This document shows positions 25,167 through 33,007 of a DNA stretch of 64,000 nt, in pieces; the stretch's first letter is position 1; the number at the start of each line of letters is the position of its first letter. The stretch lies in NCBI RefSeq assembly GCF_900111765.1, contig NZ_FOIB01000006.1, forward strand, positions 372,001 through 436,000, given 5' to 3'. The notes under the pieces are model-generated. The model was not told where the DNA came from. It saw only the letters and a program-made list of their open reading frames with translations, and searched no databases. The translations under genes were made by a program, and so were the position numbers. The stretch comes from Myxococcus fulvus (GTDB lineage: Bacteria > Myxococcota > Myxococcia > Myxococcales > Myxococcaceae).

Positions 25167-26806
25167 GCGTCGCCACCCTTGCGGCGCCGGGCCGCCTTGT
25201 CCAACGAATCGTGCTTCTCGCTCCCGTCAGCGCCATTGACGCCTGGCTGCGCGCCGCCGCCATTTCCAGTGGCGCCGTGGCCACCCCCGACGTGGCGCTC
25301 CTTCTCCACCTTGTCGGCCTGCTCGTAGCCCAGCAGCGGGGAGAAGAAGCAGTCCTTCTTCGTGTACTCGTCGAACGCGAAGGCGAAGCGGTAGCTGGCC
25401 GCCGCGCGCTGGTTGCAGTCGGTGCGCTCGCAGAAGCGGCAGGAGATGCCGGAGGGGATGGCATCCTTGCGCAAGTCGTTGGTGGGCAGACCGTACGCCA
25501 GGTACTTGGCGTTCTCCGCGTGGGTGCCCAGGCCGATGGAGTAGGCGGTGCCCTTGACGATGGAGCCCTCCGTCGGCTGCAGCTGCACCTTGGCGAAGCA
25601 GAAGTACGTGGTGCCGTCCGGCATCATCGAATACTGCCGGGTGAGCTGGGACGGGTTGAGGAAGGCCAGGTGCACGGCCCACTTGCCGCAGCTGCCGCCG
25701 CCGCTGGCGAAGCGGATGCCGGTGCCGCTGTAGCGCTTGGAGATGTTGCCGGCGATGTCCGAGCGCAGGAAGTGGAACGGGATGCCCGGGCGCTTCGGGT
25801 CCGACAGGTTGCACAGCCGGTGGGCCACCGTCTCGTAGGTGGAGCCGAAGATGCTCGACAAGAGCTCCACGTCGTAGCGCGTGCGCTGCACCTCCTTGAA
25901 GAAGTCCCCGTACGGCAGCATCAGCGCGCCGGCGAAGTAGTTGGCCAGGTTCACCTTGATGAGCCGCGTCGTCTCGCCGTGCCGGGTGCGCCCCGCGCCG
26001 AGGATGCGCTCGACCAGCTTCTCCTTGTCCAACATGAGCAGGCCGATGGACGCCGCGATTTGGAACTTCAGCGGCTGCTCGGTGAGGTCCGGCGACAGCG
26101 TGAGCGTCTGCTCCTCCGGGTCCAACCGCCGCACCACGGACGAGCCGCTGGGCGAAGCGTCGATGAGCACGCGGTAGCCGAAGCGCTTCTCCAACAGCTG
26201 CACCAGCTGCCCGCTGGTGAGCTGGCGCTCCAGGCTCACGTCGCGCCGCAGCGCCTCCGCCTGCTCCTCGATTTCGGGGAAGTAGTTGCGGTGCGTCTCC
26301 AGGAAGTCACTCACCTCGTCGAAGGGCGAGTAGTCGAAGCGCACGCCGGGCACGGTGCCGCTGCCGGCGCTGGCTCCTTGCGTGCGCGTGCGCTCCTCCA
26401 CGTTGAGCTGCGCGAGCACGTTCTCCAGCTGCGTGCGCGTGTTCTTGTAGAGGTTGAAGAGCGCGGCCACGGTGCCGGCGAGCTTCGGCTCGGCCGACAG
26501 CGACTGGAGCGACTCCGGGTCGATGTCCAGGCTCTTGAGCAGCGGCTCGTCGAGCAGCTTCGCGAGCGCCTCGTCCACCCGGCCCTCGCCCAGCGTGGAC
26601 ATGAACTGCTCGGGGTCCTGGTCGAAGTAGCGCAGTGCCTTCCAGAGCAGCGGGAAGGGCATCACGCGCTTGCCCTTCTCGATGAGGTTCAAGTAGGCGG
26701 GGGAGACCCCCAGGTCCTTCGCCGCGTCTGCCTGCTTGATGTTGCGGGCGAGCCGCAGACCCCGGAGCTTCAGGCCCACGTTGGCGTTCAGTGCGTTGTC
26801 GTTCAT
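25163..26806 (-). CDS. RamB/ScfR-type XRE transcriptional regulator
   Basis: A 547-aa regulator. Residues about 10-65 are an XRE helix-turn-helix (LRGLRLARNIKQADAAKDL, VSPAYLNLIEKGKR). The middle (about 185-290) is an ImmA/IrrE-like region, but the HExxH is degenerate (QIAASIGLLMLD), so it is not an obvious protease. The C-terminal part (about 300-500) matches the short-chain fatty-acyl regulator domain (DUF2083) with a Cys cluster CRFCERTDC. Characterised relatives (RamB in actinobacteria) control acetate, glyoxylate and propionate metabolism and repress themselves. An inverted TTTGCAAA-type repeat lies 61 bp upstream. A Gly/Ala-rich tail of about 45 aa follows the domain. Confidence 0.85.
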   Translation of the reverse strand: MNDNALNANVGLKLRGLRLARNIKQADAAKDLGVSPAYLNLIEKGKRVMPFPLLWKALRYFDQDPEQFMSTLGEGRVDEALAKLLDEPLLKSLDIDPESLQSLSAEPKLAGTVAALFNLYKNTRTQLENVLAQLNVEERTRTQGASAGSGTVPGVRFDYSPFDEVSDFLETHRNYFPEIEEQAEALRRDVSLERQLTSGQLVQLLEKRFGYRVLIDASPSGSSVVRRLDPEEQTLTLSPDLTEQPLKFQIAASIGLLMLDKEKLVERILGAGRTRHGETTRLIKVNLANYFAGALMLPYGDFFKEVQRTRYDVELLSSIFGSTYETVAHRLCNLSDPKRPGIPFHFLRSDIAGNISKRYSGTGIRFASGGGSCGKWAVHLAFLNPSQLTRQYSMMPDGTTYFCFAKVQLQPTEGSIVKGTAYSIGLGTHAENAKYLAYGLPTNDLRKDAIPSGISCRFCERTDCNQRAAASYRFAFAFDEYTKKDCFFSPLLGYEQADKVEKERHVGGGHGATGNGGGAQPGVNGADGSEKHDSLDKAARRRKGGDA

Positions 26807-27138
26807 GGCTGAGTCGAGTCCACCGCAGGGCGCGCCTGGCCTCGCGCCTCACGGACCCTTTCAGTCACTTTGCAAATCGATTTACCGATTTGCAATCAGC
26901 GTTTTTCGACCGCGCGCTCCCTGTGCGGCCGGCGACGGAACAGCCCTCGTTCACCTGTCCGATACCCGTCGAGTAGATGCAACCACATGTAATCGTTGTG
27001 CTTTGCTGTCGCGCGGATGTGCGTTCCGGGCGGTGGTCGACGCACCTTGTCAAGTGTTTACCGCCGCGATGCGGCATGCCGTTCGCGTGCGTTGGTAAAC
27101 GAGTTTTCGCGGTTTACAGGGATGGTGCGGGACAAGGC
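26807..27138. other. 332-bp regulatory region, RamB-like gene / fabF
   Basis: No gene is seen. Besides the operator at 26867-26895 it contains several TTTACC/GGTAAA motifs: TTTACC in 26881-26886, GTTTACC near 27056, GGTAAAC near 27095 and GGTTTACA near 27111. This clustering is unusual in such GC-rich DNA and suggests further protein-binding sites. It also contains the 3' flank of fabF, without a clear terminator. Confidence 0.45.
26867..26895. promoter_or_regulatory. RamB-type operator (TTTGCAAA inverted repeat)
   Basis: TTGCAAATCG (26870-26879) and CGATTTGCAA (26886-26895) are a perfect 10-bp inverted repeat with a 6-nt spacer. The left arm extends to ACTTTGCAAA (26867-26876), which matches the core of the RamB site as I recall it. 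Position 61 bp upstream of the RamB-like start fits autoregulation. Confidence 0.6.
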
Positions 27139-28383
27139 TCAGGGGATCAGCCTTCGGAAGATGAGCGACACGTTGGTGCCGCCGAAGCCGAAGGAGTTGC
27201 TCATCACGGCGTCGACCTGGGCGGGCCGCGCGGTGTTGGGCACGCAGTCCAGGCTGATGCGGGGATCCAACCGTTCGAGGTTGATGGTGGGCGGCAGCAG
27301 TCCCCGGGTGAGGGCGAGGATGCTGATGACGGCCTCGGCGGCGCCCGCCGCGCCGTTCATGTGGCCGGTCATCGACTTGGTGGAGGAGACGGCGACGGAG
27401 CGGGCGGCGTCACCGAAGACGCGGTGGATTCCTTGCGTCTCCATGAGGTCGCCCACGTCCGTGGAGGTGCCGTGCGCGTTGATGTAGCCGATGTCGGCGG
27501 GACGTAGCGCCGCGTCCTGGAGGGCCGCGCGCATGCTGCGCTGGGCGCCCTCGTGCTCGGGGGCAGGGGCGGTGACGTGGTACGCGTCGGCGCTGGCGCC
27601 GTAGCCGGTGAGCTCCGCGTGGATGCGGGCGCCTCGGGCGCGGGCGTGCTCCAGCTCCTCGAGGACGAGCATGCCGGAGCCCTCGGCGAGCACGAAGCCG
27701 TCGCGGTCCGCGTCGAAGGGGCGGCTGGCCGCGTGGGGCGCGTCGTTGCGCAGGGACAAGGCCTGCATGGCCGCGAAGCCGCCGACGCCGAGCAGTGAGA
27801 TGGGGGCCTCGGCGCCTCCGGCCACCGCCACGTCGAAGTCACCGCGCTGGATGCCGCGCATCGCCTCGCCGATGGCGTGGGCGCTGGTGGAGCACGCGGA
27901 GTTGGGCGCCCAGGAGGGGCCCTTGAGGCCATGGCGGAGGCTCACGTAGCCGGGGGCCATGTTGATGATCATCTGCAGGACGAAGAAGGGGCTGATGCGG
28001 TCGGGCCCCTTCTCCAGCGTGCGGCGGAAGGTCTCCTCCAGGCTGGTGATGCCGCCGATGCCCGAGCCGATGATGGTGGCGATGCGCTCGGCGTTCTCGG
28101 GGGTGACCTGCAGGCCCGAGTCCTCCAGGGCCATGTCGGAGGCCACCACGGCGAAGTGGGCGAAGCGGTCCATGCGTCGGGCCTCGCGCCGCTCGATGTG
28201 GTCCTCGACCTTGAAGTCCTTCACCTCGCCGGCGATGCGGCAGTCGAGCGCGCTCGCGTCGAAGAGGGTGATGGGGCCCACGCCGCTCTGGCCGCGCACC
28301 AGCGCCTCCCAGCTCTTCTCCACGCCCGTCCCACAGGGGCTGATGAGTCCCAGTCCCGTCACCACCACGCGCCGCTTCTGCAT
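27139..28383 (-). CDS. fabF: 3-oxoacyl-[acyl-carrier-protein] synthase II
   Basis: KAS II condenses malonyl-ACP with acyl-ACP in fatty-acid elongation. The protein is 414 aa from ATG 28383 (GGAG 7 nt upstream). Catalytic triad: Cys in [14 protein letters not shown], His in [12 protein letters not shown], His in [15 protein letters not shown]; glycine-rich [12 protein letters not shown] near the end. It stands apart from acpP/fabG, next to an acyl thioesterase and a RamB-like regulator, so it may be an extra paralogue used in specialised or secondary lipid metabolism rather than the main fabF. Confidence 0.93.
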   Translation of the reverse strand: MQKRRVVVTGLGLISPCGTGVEKSWEALVRGQSGVGPITLFDASALDCRIAGEVKDFKVEDHIERREARRMDRFAHFAVVASDMALEDSGLQVTPENAERIATIIGSGIGGITSLEETFRRTLEKGPDRISPFFVLQMIINMAPGYVSLRHGLKGPSWAPNSACSTSAHAIGEAMRGIQRGDFDVAVAGGAEAPISLLGVGGFAAMQALSLRNDAPHAASRPFDADRDGFVLAEGSGMLVLEELEHARARGARIHAELTGYGASADAYHVTAPAPEHEGAQRSMRAALQDAALRPADIGYINAHGTSTDVGDLMETQGIHRVFGDAARSVAVSSTKSMTGHMNGAAGAAEAVISILALTRGLLPPTINLERLDPRISLDCVPNTARPAQVDAVMSNSFGFGGTNVSLIFRRLIP

Positions 28384-28474
28384 CCGCCGCTCCCTTGCAT
28401 GGCACGCCAGGAGAACACACGGGCCGGCCGTCCGTGGGCCCTCCTTCTTCGCGGCGTGCACTCGATGTCCCTTT

Positions 28475-28502
28475 GTATTATGGGTATCATTCCATCTGGC
28501 AA
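28475..28502 (-). promoter_or_regulatory. Candidate housekeeping promoter for fabF
   Basis: On the minus strand TTGCCA (28502-28497) and TAATAC (28480-28475) are separated by 16 bp, close to a sigma-70-type -35/-10 pair, about 90 bp upstream of fabF. The surrounding AT content is raised. Confidence 0.35.
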
Positions 28503-28576
28503 GCCTCATTGTCGAGGAACGTGTGGATGTCCGGTCCTGGGACGATGACGGCCATCATTTCATCGAGGGAGAGGCC

Positions 28577-29101
28577 ATGAGCGAGGCGGAGAGCGACGCG
28601 CGGACCCGGACGGTGACGTGGCGGGACTATCGGGAGGGTGTGACGGCGGCGAAGACGATGTCGGGGCTGGAGTACCTGCGCGCCATCGTCCGGGGTGAGG
28701 TGCCGGGGGCGCCCATCGCGTCGCTGATGGGCTTCGCGCCGGTGGAGGTGTCCGAGGGGCGGGCGGTGTTCGAGGTGGAGCCGGGGGAGTACCACTACAA
28801 CCCGATCGGGACGGTGCACGGGGGATTGGCGGCCACGCTGTTGGACTCGGCGTTGGGGTGCGCGGTGCACAGCACGCTGCCGGTGGGGGCGGGGTACACG
28901 ACGTTGGAGCTGCACGTGAACATGGTGCGAGCCATCTCCCAGGACACGGGGAAGCTGACGTGCACGGGGGAGGTGATTCACGTGGGTGGGCGGGTGGCGA
29001 CGGCGCAGGCGAAGCTGACGGACGCGAGCGGGAAGCTGTACGCGCACGGGACGACGACGTGCATGGTCTTCAGGCCCGCGGGCCCGGGTGGCCGGGAGTA
29101 G
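28577..29101 (+). CDS. PaaI-type hotdog acyl-CoA thioesterase
   Basis: A 174-aa hotdog-fold protein from ATG 28577 (GGGAGAGG just upstream). The family core is clear: HYNPIGTVHGGLAATLLDSALGCAV, where the N-x-x-G-T-V-H-G-G motif and the following Asp/Ser form the active site, then YTTLELHVNMVRAI and GRVATAQAKLTDASGKLYAHGTTT. Substrate is probably an aromatic or medium-chain acyl-CoA. It is divergent from fabF and 7 bp upstream of tetR, likely one transcript with it. Confidence 0.9.
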   Translation: MSEAESDARTRTVTWRDYREGVTAAKTMSGLEYLRAIVRGEVPGAPIASLMGFAPVEVSEGRAVFEVEPGEYHYNPIGTVHGGLAATLLDSALGCAVHSTLPVGAGYTTLELHVNMVRAISQDTGKLTCTGEVIHVGGRVATAQAKLTDASGKLYAHGTTTCMVFRPAGPGGRE

Positions 29102-29108
29102 GGCGGCG

Positions 29109-29708
29109 ATGCGCTACGCACCCGAGCACAAGCAGGCCACGCGTGAGCGGATCCTGGCGGCGGCGGAGAGTCTCTTCCGGAAGGAGGGGTTCGCGGGCGC
29201 GAGCGTGGAGCGCGTCATGCGCGCGGCGGGGCTGACGGTGGGCGGCTTCTATGCGCACTTCGCGTCGAAGGACTCGCTGCTCGCGGAGTCGGTGCGGGCG
29301 TTCTTCCAGCATCAGCACGCGCGCTGGCTGGGGGGACTGGAGGAGCTGCGTGGCGCGGAGTTCCTGAGTCACTTCGTGCGGCGGTACCTGAACCGCCACA
29401 ACCGTGACGACCTGGACGAGGGCTGCATCCTGCCCTCCGTGTTGTCGGACGTGACGCGGGGCACGCCCGAGGCGCAGGAGGCGCTGGGCCAGGGCGTGGA
29501 GATGCTCGCGGCGGAGCTGGGGGCCCGGGTTCCGGGCGGCGAGGGTGTCACCGAGCGGCAGCGCGCGCTGGCGACGGTAGCGCTCCTGTTCGGGGCGATG
29601 ACGCTCGCGCGGGCGACGAAGGCGACGCCGCTCTCGGATGAAATCCTGGAGGCGGCTCGCGCCTTCCTGCTCGCGGGTGCGGCGCCTCCGGAGAAAAAGG
29701 GCCACTGA
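29109..29708 (+). CDS. TetR/AcrR-family transcriptional regulator
   Basis: A 199-aa one-component regulator. The N-terminal helix-turn-helix (about 10-60) is typical: TRERILAAAESLFRKEGF, ASVERVMRAAGLTVGGFYAHFASKDSLLAESV. The C-terminal ligand domain is helical. ATG 29109 is preferred (AGGG 7 nt upstream); a GTG at 29088 would overlap the thioesterase gene. Likely controls the thioesterase operon and perhaps fabF. The ligand is unknown, possibly an acyl-CoA given the neighbours. Confidence 0.88.
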   Translation: MRYAPEHKQATRERILAAAESLFRKEGFAGASVERVMRAAGLTVGGFYAHFASKDSLLAESVRAFFQHQHARWLGGLEELRGAEFLSHFVRRYLNRHNRDDLDEGCILPSVLSDVTRGTPEAQEALGQGVEMLAAELGARVPGGEGVTERQRALATVALLFGAMTLARATKATPLSDEILEAARAFLLAGAAPPEKKGH

Positions 29709-29750
29709 CGTTGGGTGTGGGGTCTCCGCGTCTGATGGGAATGCATCCCT

Positions 29751-29768
29751 ATCCCTAGGACTAGGGAT
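29751..29768. promoter_or_regulatory. Palindrome ATCCCTA-ggac-TAGGGAT
   Basis: A perfect 7-bp palindrome with a 4-nt spacer, preceded by an extra CATCCCT half-site (29744-29750). It lies 43 bp after tetR and 75 bp before the next lipoprotein gene. It is a candidate operator, possibly for the adjacent TetR protein; no T-tract supports a terminator. Confidence 0.4.
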
Positions 29769-29842
29769 GTTTGTATGCGATTCGTCGCGCTATCTGATTG
29801 TGCGGTTGGAGGAACACATTCCATGTGAGTCGGAGGTACACG

Positions 29843-30739
29843 ATGAAGCTCGGGTGTCCGATTCGGCGGGAAGTCTTGTTGATGGCGGCCGTTCTCTGTG
29901 CGGCGGGATGCAGCGGCGCTCCAGGGGAAGAGCAGGCGCCCCTGGACCTGAATCCCTCGTCACAGGAAGAGGCGCGGCTGACCCTCCAGCGCATTCGCGA
30001 GCTCCACGATGAAGACCCCGTGGCCGCCTTGGACGCCGCGCGAAGACTGGGCCCCAGACTGGATGCGCTCAATCATCTGATTGCCCGAGTCGAGGTGGCA
30101 CCCGAGCACTTCGTCGACTTCTACGAGCTGAAGCCTGACGGCATCCTCGTCTCGGAGAGCGGGCGGTTGGGCGAGGGGAGCGTCTTGGGGGACAGGGAGC
30201 TTGCCGCCCACTCCTCCGCCGAACTCTATCGCCAGCTGACGGGAGGCGCCGTGCCGCCAGCGGCCTTGCTCAGGGCCCAGGGGCACCGTGAGGTCTCCAG
30301 TGGCTCTCGGGCTCCCGCGTGGGCCGCGGTGGAGCCCGAGGCTCGTTCTTCGGCGGCGGAGGCATCCCTGCTCAACAGCTTCTGCTATCCGAGCGGGGAC
30401 TTCGTCAAATGCTGGCTGAACGTCGCCGGGAATGGATGGGCGTCCGCGAATTCGAAGTCGTCGTTCGCCAAGGTTGAAGCCTGGGGCACTGTCGCGGGGA
30501 TCTGGTTCTCATACGAGCTCTCCGTGAATGGCTCGTGGAACATCAATCCGGGATACTGGCGGTCGTTCTCCGCGTACAGCGGCAGCTACGCGACGTGTCC
30601 GCCGCTCGTGGCTTGTGGCAACTTCGAGTACTACATCCGCAATCATCGATGGGACACGTTCAATAACGCTGGCGGCGGCTATCACGCCACGCTCGCGTTC
30701 CGGTGGAATTGCAGCTACGGCTTGTGTGGTAGCCCCTGA
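29843..30739 (+). CDS. Accessory lipoprotein of unknown function
   Basis: A 298-aa lipoprotein (ATG 29843, GGAGG 7 nt upstream; lipobox LCAAGCSG). The middle is acidic and helical (about 25-110). The C-terminal 110 residues are rich in aromatic residues, Asn and Ser with paired Cys (NSFCYPSGDFVKCWLN, CPPLVACGNFEYY, WNCSYGLCGSP), resembling a secreted beta-rich domain. I do not recognise a family. Codon use is less GC-biased than in the neighbours, consistent with an accessory gene. It is followed by a Tat-exported protein gene. Confidence 0.7.
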   Translation: MKLGCPIRREVLLMAAVLCAAGCSGAPGEEQAPLDLNPSSQEEARLTLQRIRELHDEDPVAALDAARRLGPRLDALNHLIARVEVAPEHFVDFYELKPDGILVSESGRLGEGSVLGDRELAAHSSAELYRQLTGGAVPPAALLRAQGHREVSSGSRAPAWAAVEPEARSSAAEASLLNSFCYPSGDFVKCWLNVAGNGWASANSKSSFAKVEAWGTVAGIWFSYELSVNGSWNINPGYWRSFSAYSGSYATCPPLVACGNFEYYIRNHRWDTFNNAGGGYHATLAFRWNCSYGLCGSP

Positions 30740-30785
30740 CGTCCGCAAAGACAGTCCCCACTCTTCGTTGCGCGGGAGGAATATC

Positions 30786-31436
30786 GTGCGTCAGCCAGGC
30801 AAGCTTCCGATGAACAGGCGAGGTTTTCTTCGTGCAGGCACGCTGCTGGGAGTAGGGGCGGGTGGCATGCTCTCCGCGCGGACCTCCGACGCCTGGGCGA
30901 ACGGGTGGAGTGGCATTCCCGGGGTGGCCCCAACGGGGGCATTCGGCGCTCGACCCGTAGCTGGAATCACGGCTCGTGAGGGGCCGCTGACGGAGCTCAC
31001 GGACTTCAACAGCGTGAATGATTCGCCGGGGCTCATTCATCGGATTGAGACCCCTTCGATTCAGGAGCCTGCACTGCTGGCGACGGAGCGCGAGCTGCGC
31101 TTCCGCAACAGCTACGGCTCGACGATCTGGATCTTCATCGCCTTCCCCGATGCGGTCGCCTGCGGAGGCGCTTCGGGGGGCCATGTCGCTCGGGGATGGT
31201 GGGGCATCGGTCTGAACCAGGAGGTGTTCGTCCTCCGGACGCAGGCCTCGACGGTCTACTACTACGCCGAGGCCGACGATGGAGGCATCTGGACCCAAAC
31301 AAGCGGCCTGTCTGCGTGCGTCCCACAGATTGGCTTCAATCACTGCACGGAGAACTGCCTGTTCGGGGACCGGAGGCTGGTGCTGCGGCCGAAGACCTTC
31401 GGTTCCGGGAACCTGACGGTCAACCTCGTCAGGTGA
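30786..31436 (+). CDS. Tat-exported protein, DUF1036-like
   Basis: A 216-aa protein from GTG 30786, chosen for the GGAGG 7 nt upstream; ATG 30810 is possible. The N-terminus has a twin-arginine motif (NRRGFLRAGTLLGVGAGG). Residues about 120-215 resemble DUF1036: ELRFRNSYGSTIWIFIAFPD, a Gly/Trp loop GGHVARGWWGIGLNQEVFVL, STVYYYAEADDG and paired Cys. DUF1036 proteins are small secreted proteins of unknown function. Tat export implies folding, or cofactor or metal binding, before export. Confidence 0.7.
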   Translation: MRQPGKLPMNRRGFLRAGTLLGVGAGGMLSARTSDAWANGWSGIPGVAPTGAFGARPVAGITAREGPLTELTDFNSVNDSPGLIHRIETPSIQEPALLATERELRFRNSYGSTIWIFIAFPDAVACGGASGGHVARGWWGIGLNQEVFVLRTQASTVYYYAEADDGGIWTQTSGLSACVPQIGFNHCTENCLFGDRRLVLRPKTFGSGNLTVNLVR

Positions 31437-31460
31437 GCAGGCCTGCGTCGCTCGTCATCG

Positions 31461-31497
31461 CTGGTCGCGGCGCTCCGGGGCTGAGCGCCGCGACCAG
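31461..31497. terminator. 15-bp perfect hairpin between convergent genes
   Basis: CTGGTCGCGGCGCTC (31461-31475), a 7-nt loop and its exact complement (31483-31497) lie between the stops of the Tat protein (31436) and the oxidoreductase (31503). Very stable, no T-tract; probably terminates from both sides. Confidence 0.65.
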
Positions 31498-31502
31498 GCG
31501 GC

Positions 31503-32408
31503 TCAGTTCACGAGCAGCACCTTGCCCGTGCCGCCCTTCTCGGCGTGCTTCTGGGCAGCCTTCGCCTCGTCCAGCTTGAAGGTCTTGCCAATGGGGATGC
31601 GCAGCTCGCCCTTCGCCACGCTCTCACCCAGTTGCGCGAGCCGGCGACCGTCCGGGTGAGAGAGGAAGCTGCTCACCCGCAGGCCCTTCTCCTTCGCCCC
31701 CTTCGGCTCGCCCACCACGCTGCACACGAGCCCGCCGGGCTTCACCTTGTCCAGCACCGCCATCACGGCCTCGCCACCCACCGTGTCCGCCACGGCGTCC
31801 AGCATGGGAAGCTTCGCGACCTCGCCGGAGTCATCCAACGCGACGACTCCATCCGCGCCGAGCTCGCGGGCCTCCTCCACCTGCGTGGCCCTCACGCCGG
31901 CCCAGACCTTCACCCCCCGCGCCTTCGCCGCGAACAGGGCGGCGCGCCCCACCGCTCCCACCGCGCCGGTGATGAGGACGGTGGCCCCCTTCGCGGGCTT
32001 CAACTGCTCTTCAATCAGCTGCGCCCCCGTCAGCGTCACCAAGGGGAGCGCGGCCGCGTCCTTCAGCTCCAGCGAGTCGGGCACCCTGGCCCATACGTTC
32101 GCGGGAGCGACCACCGTCTGCGCATAGCCCGAGGACACCAGGCCCATCACCCGGTCGCCTCGCTTGAAGTCCTTCACGTCCGGCCCCACCTCGAGGACCT
32201 CGCCGGAGACGTCTCGTCCTAGGATGGTGGGGAAGGTCACCGGCATCATCTCCTTCATGTCACCCCTGCGGATCTTCCAGTCCACCGGGTTGATGCTCGC
32301 GGCCGTGACGCGGACCTTCACCTCTCCGGGGCCCACTGTCGGCTCGGGCATCTCCCGCACGACGAGGTTGTCCACGTCCCCATAGGCGTTCAGCACGACG
32401 GCTTTCAT
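31503..32408 (-). CDS. NADPH-dependent quinone oxidoreductase-like MDR protein
   Basis: A 301-aa medium-chain dehydrogenase/reductase of the zinc-free quinone reductase branch. Start ATG 32408 with GGAG 7 nt upstream. Seen: MKAVVLNAYGDVDNLVVREMP split over the first strand, the N-terminal GroES-like fold (ASINPVDWKIRRGDM, ILGRDVSGEVLEVG), and Rossmann motif LITGAVGAVGRAALFAAKARG, with a GVRATQ segment that could contact NADPH. The catalytic zinc ligands of alcohol dehydrogenases are absent. Substrate unknown; enoyl or quinone reduction is likely. Confidence 0.88.
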   Translation of the reverse strand: MKAVVLNAYGDVDNLVVREMPEPTVGPGEVKVRVTAASINPVDWKIRRGDMKEMMPVTFPTILGRDVSGEVLEVGPDVKDFKRGDRVMGLVSSGYAQTVVAPANVWARVPDSLELKDAAALPLVTLTGAQLIEEQLKPAKGATVLITGAVGAVGRAALFAAKARGVKVWAGVRATQVEEARELGADGVVALDDSGEVAKLPMLDAVADTVGGEAVMAVLDKVKPGGLVCSVVGEPKGAKEKGLRVSSFLSHPDGRRLAQLGESVAKGELRIPIGKTFKLDEAKAAQKHAEKGGTGKVLLVN

Positions 32409-32660
32409 GGGTGTCTCCCAGAACGAAGTGGCACGAAGCGCGCTCCAATGACAGGGCAACGATAAGTACCGACGAAGGAGGTGACATCGTTCGCTGGCGC
32501 CTGTCTCCCTGGCCCCCTTCCTGGAGGAAGGCCTGGGCGGCACGGGGGGGCTTCGCCTGTCCGCGTGCCCTGTCCCAGGGGGCGCTGGACGACGTGGGCC
32601 TTCGGCCTCACCTCAAGAAAAGAAGCCTCGCGCTCCCTGGGGCCCGGCAGGAGAACACCG

Positions 32661-32948
32661 ATGCACCCCTCCGCGATGCTGCTTCCCACCCTCGATGTGC
32701 TGCCCAGTCAGGCCGCGGTCCCGCCGCTGGCGAAGGGACGCACCCTCGTCACCTTCCATCCCTCGCCGTGCAAGACGCTGGAGACCCGGCTGAGCGTGAT
32801 GAGCTTCAACATCCTGCTCGGCGGACTGCGCCGCCAGGCGCTGCTGGGCTACTTCGCGCGCCTTGAAGGAACAGGCCGGATGCCAGACATCATCGGCCTC
32901 CAGGAGGCGAGCTTCTCCATCGCCGGCGGTGGCCGTGTGCATGGATGA
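32661..32948 (+). pseudogene. Truncated endonuclease/exonuclease/phosphatase-family gene
   Basis: A 95-aa reading frame with a good ribosome site (AGGAG 8 nt upstream of ATG 32661). Residues about 45-90 match the start of the EEP fold (RLSVMSFNILLGGLRR, then MPDIIGLQEASF, with the metal-binding Asn and Glu). It then runs into a stop at 32946-32948, while the family needs about 250 residues. The later motifs are not seen in other frames before the convergent gene at 33008, so the 3' part looks deleted rather than frameshifted. Confidence 0.7.
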
Positions 32949-33007
32949 CGCCTGGGACGACCTCGGGAGCGGGCCAGCGGTGTCTCGGTCGCGAGTCGTG
33001 GACCCCT

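Noticed and set aside
32949-33007. Frameshifted continuation of the EEP gene
   Set aside because: Neither other forward frame shows later EEP motifs before the convergent gene, so a frameshift does not explain the truncation.
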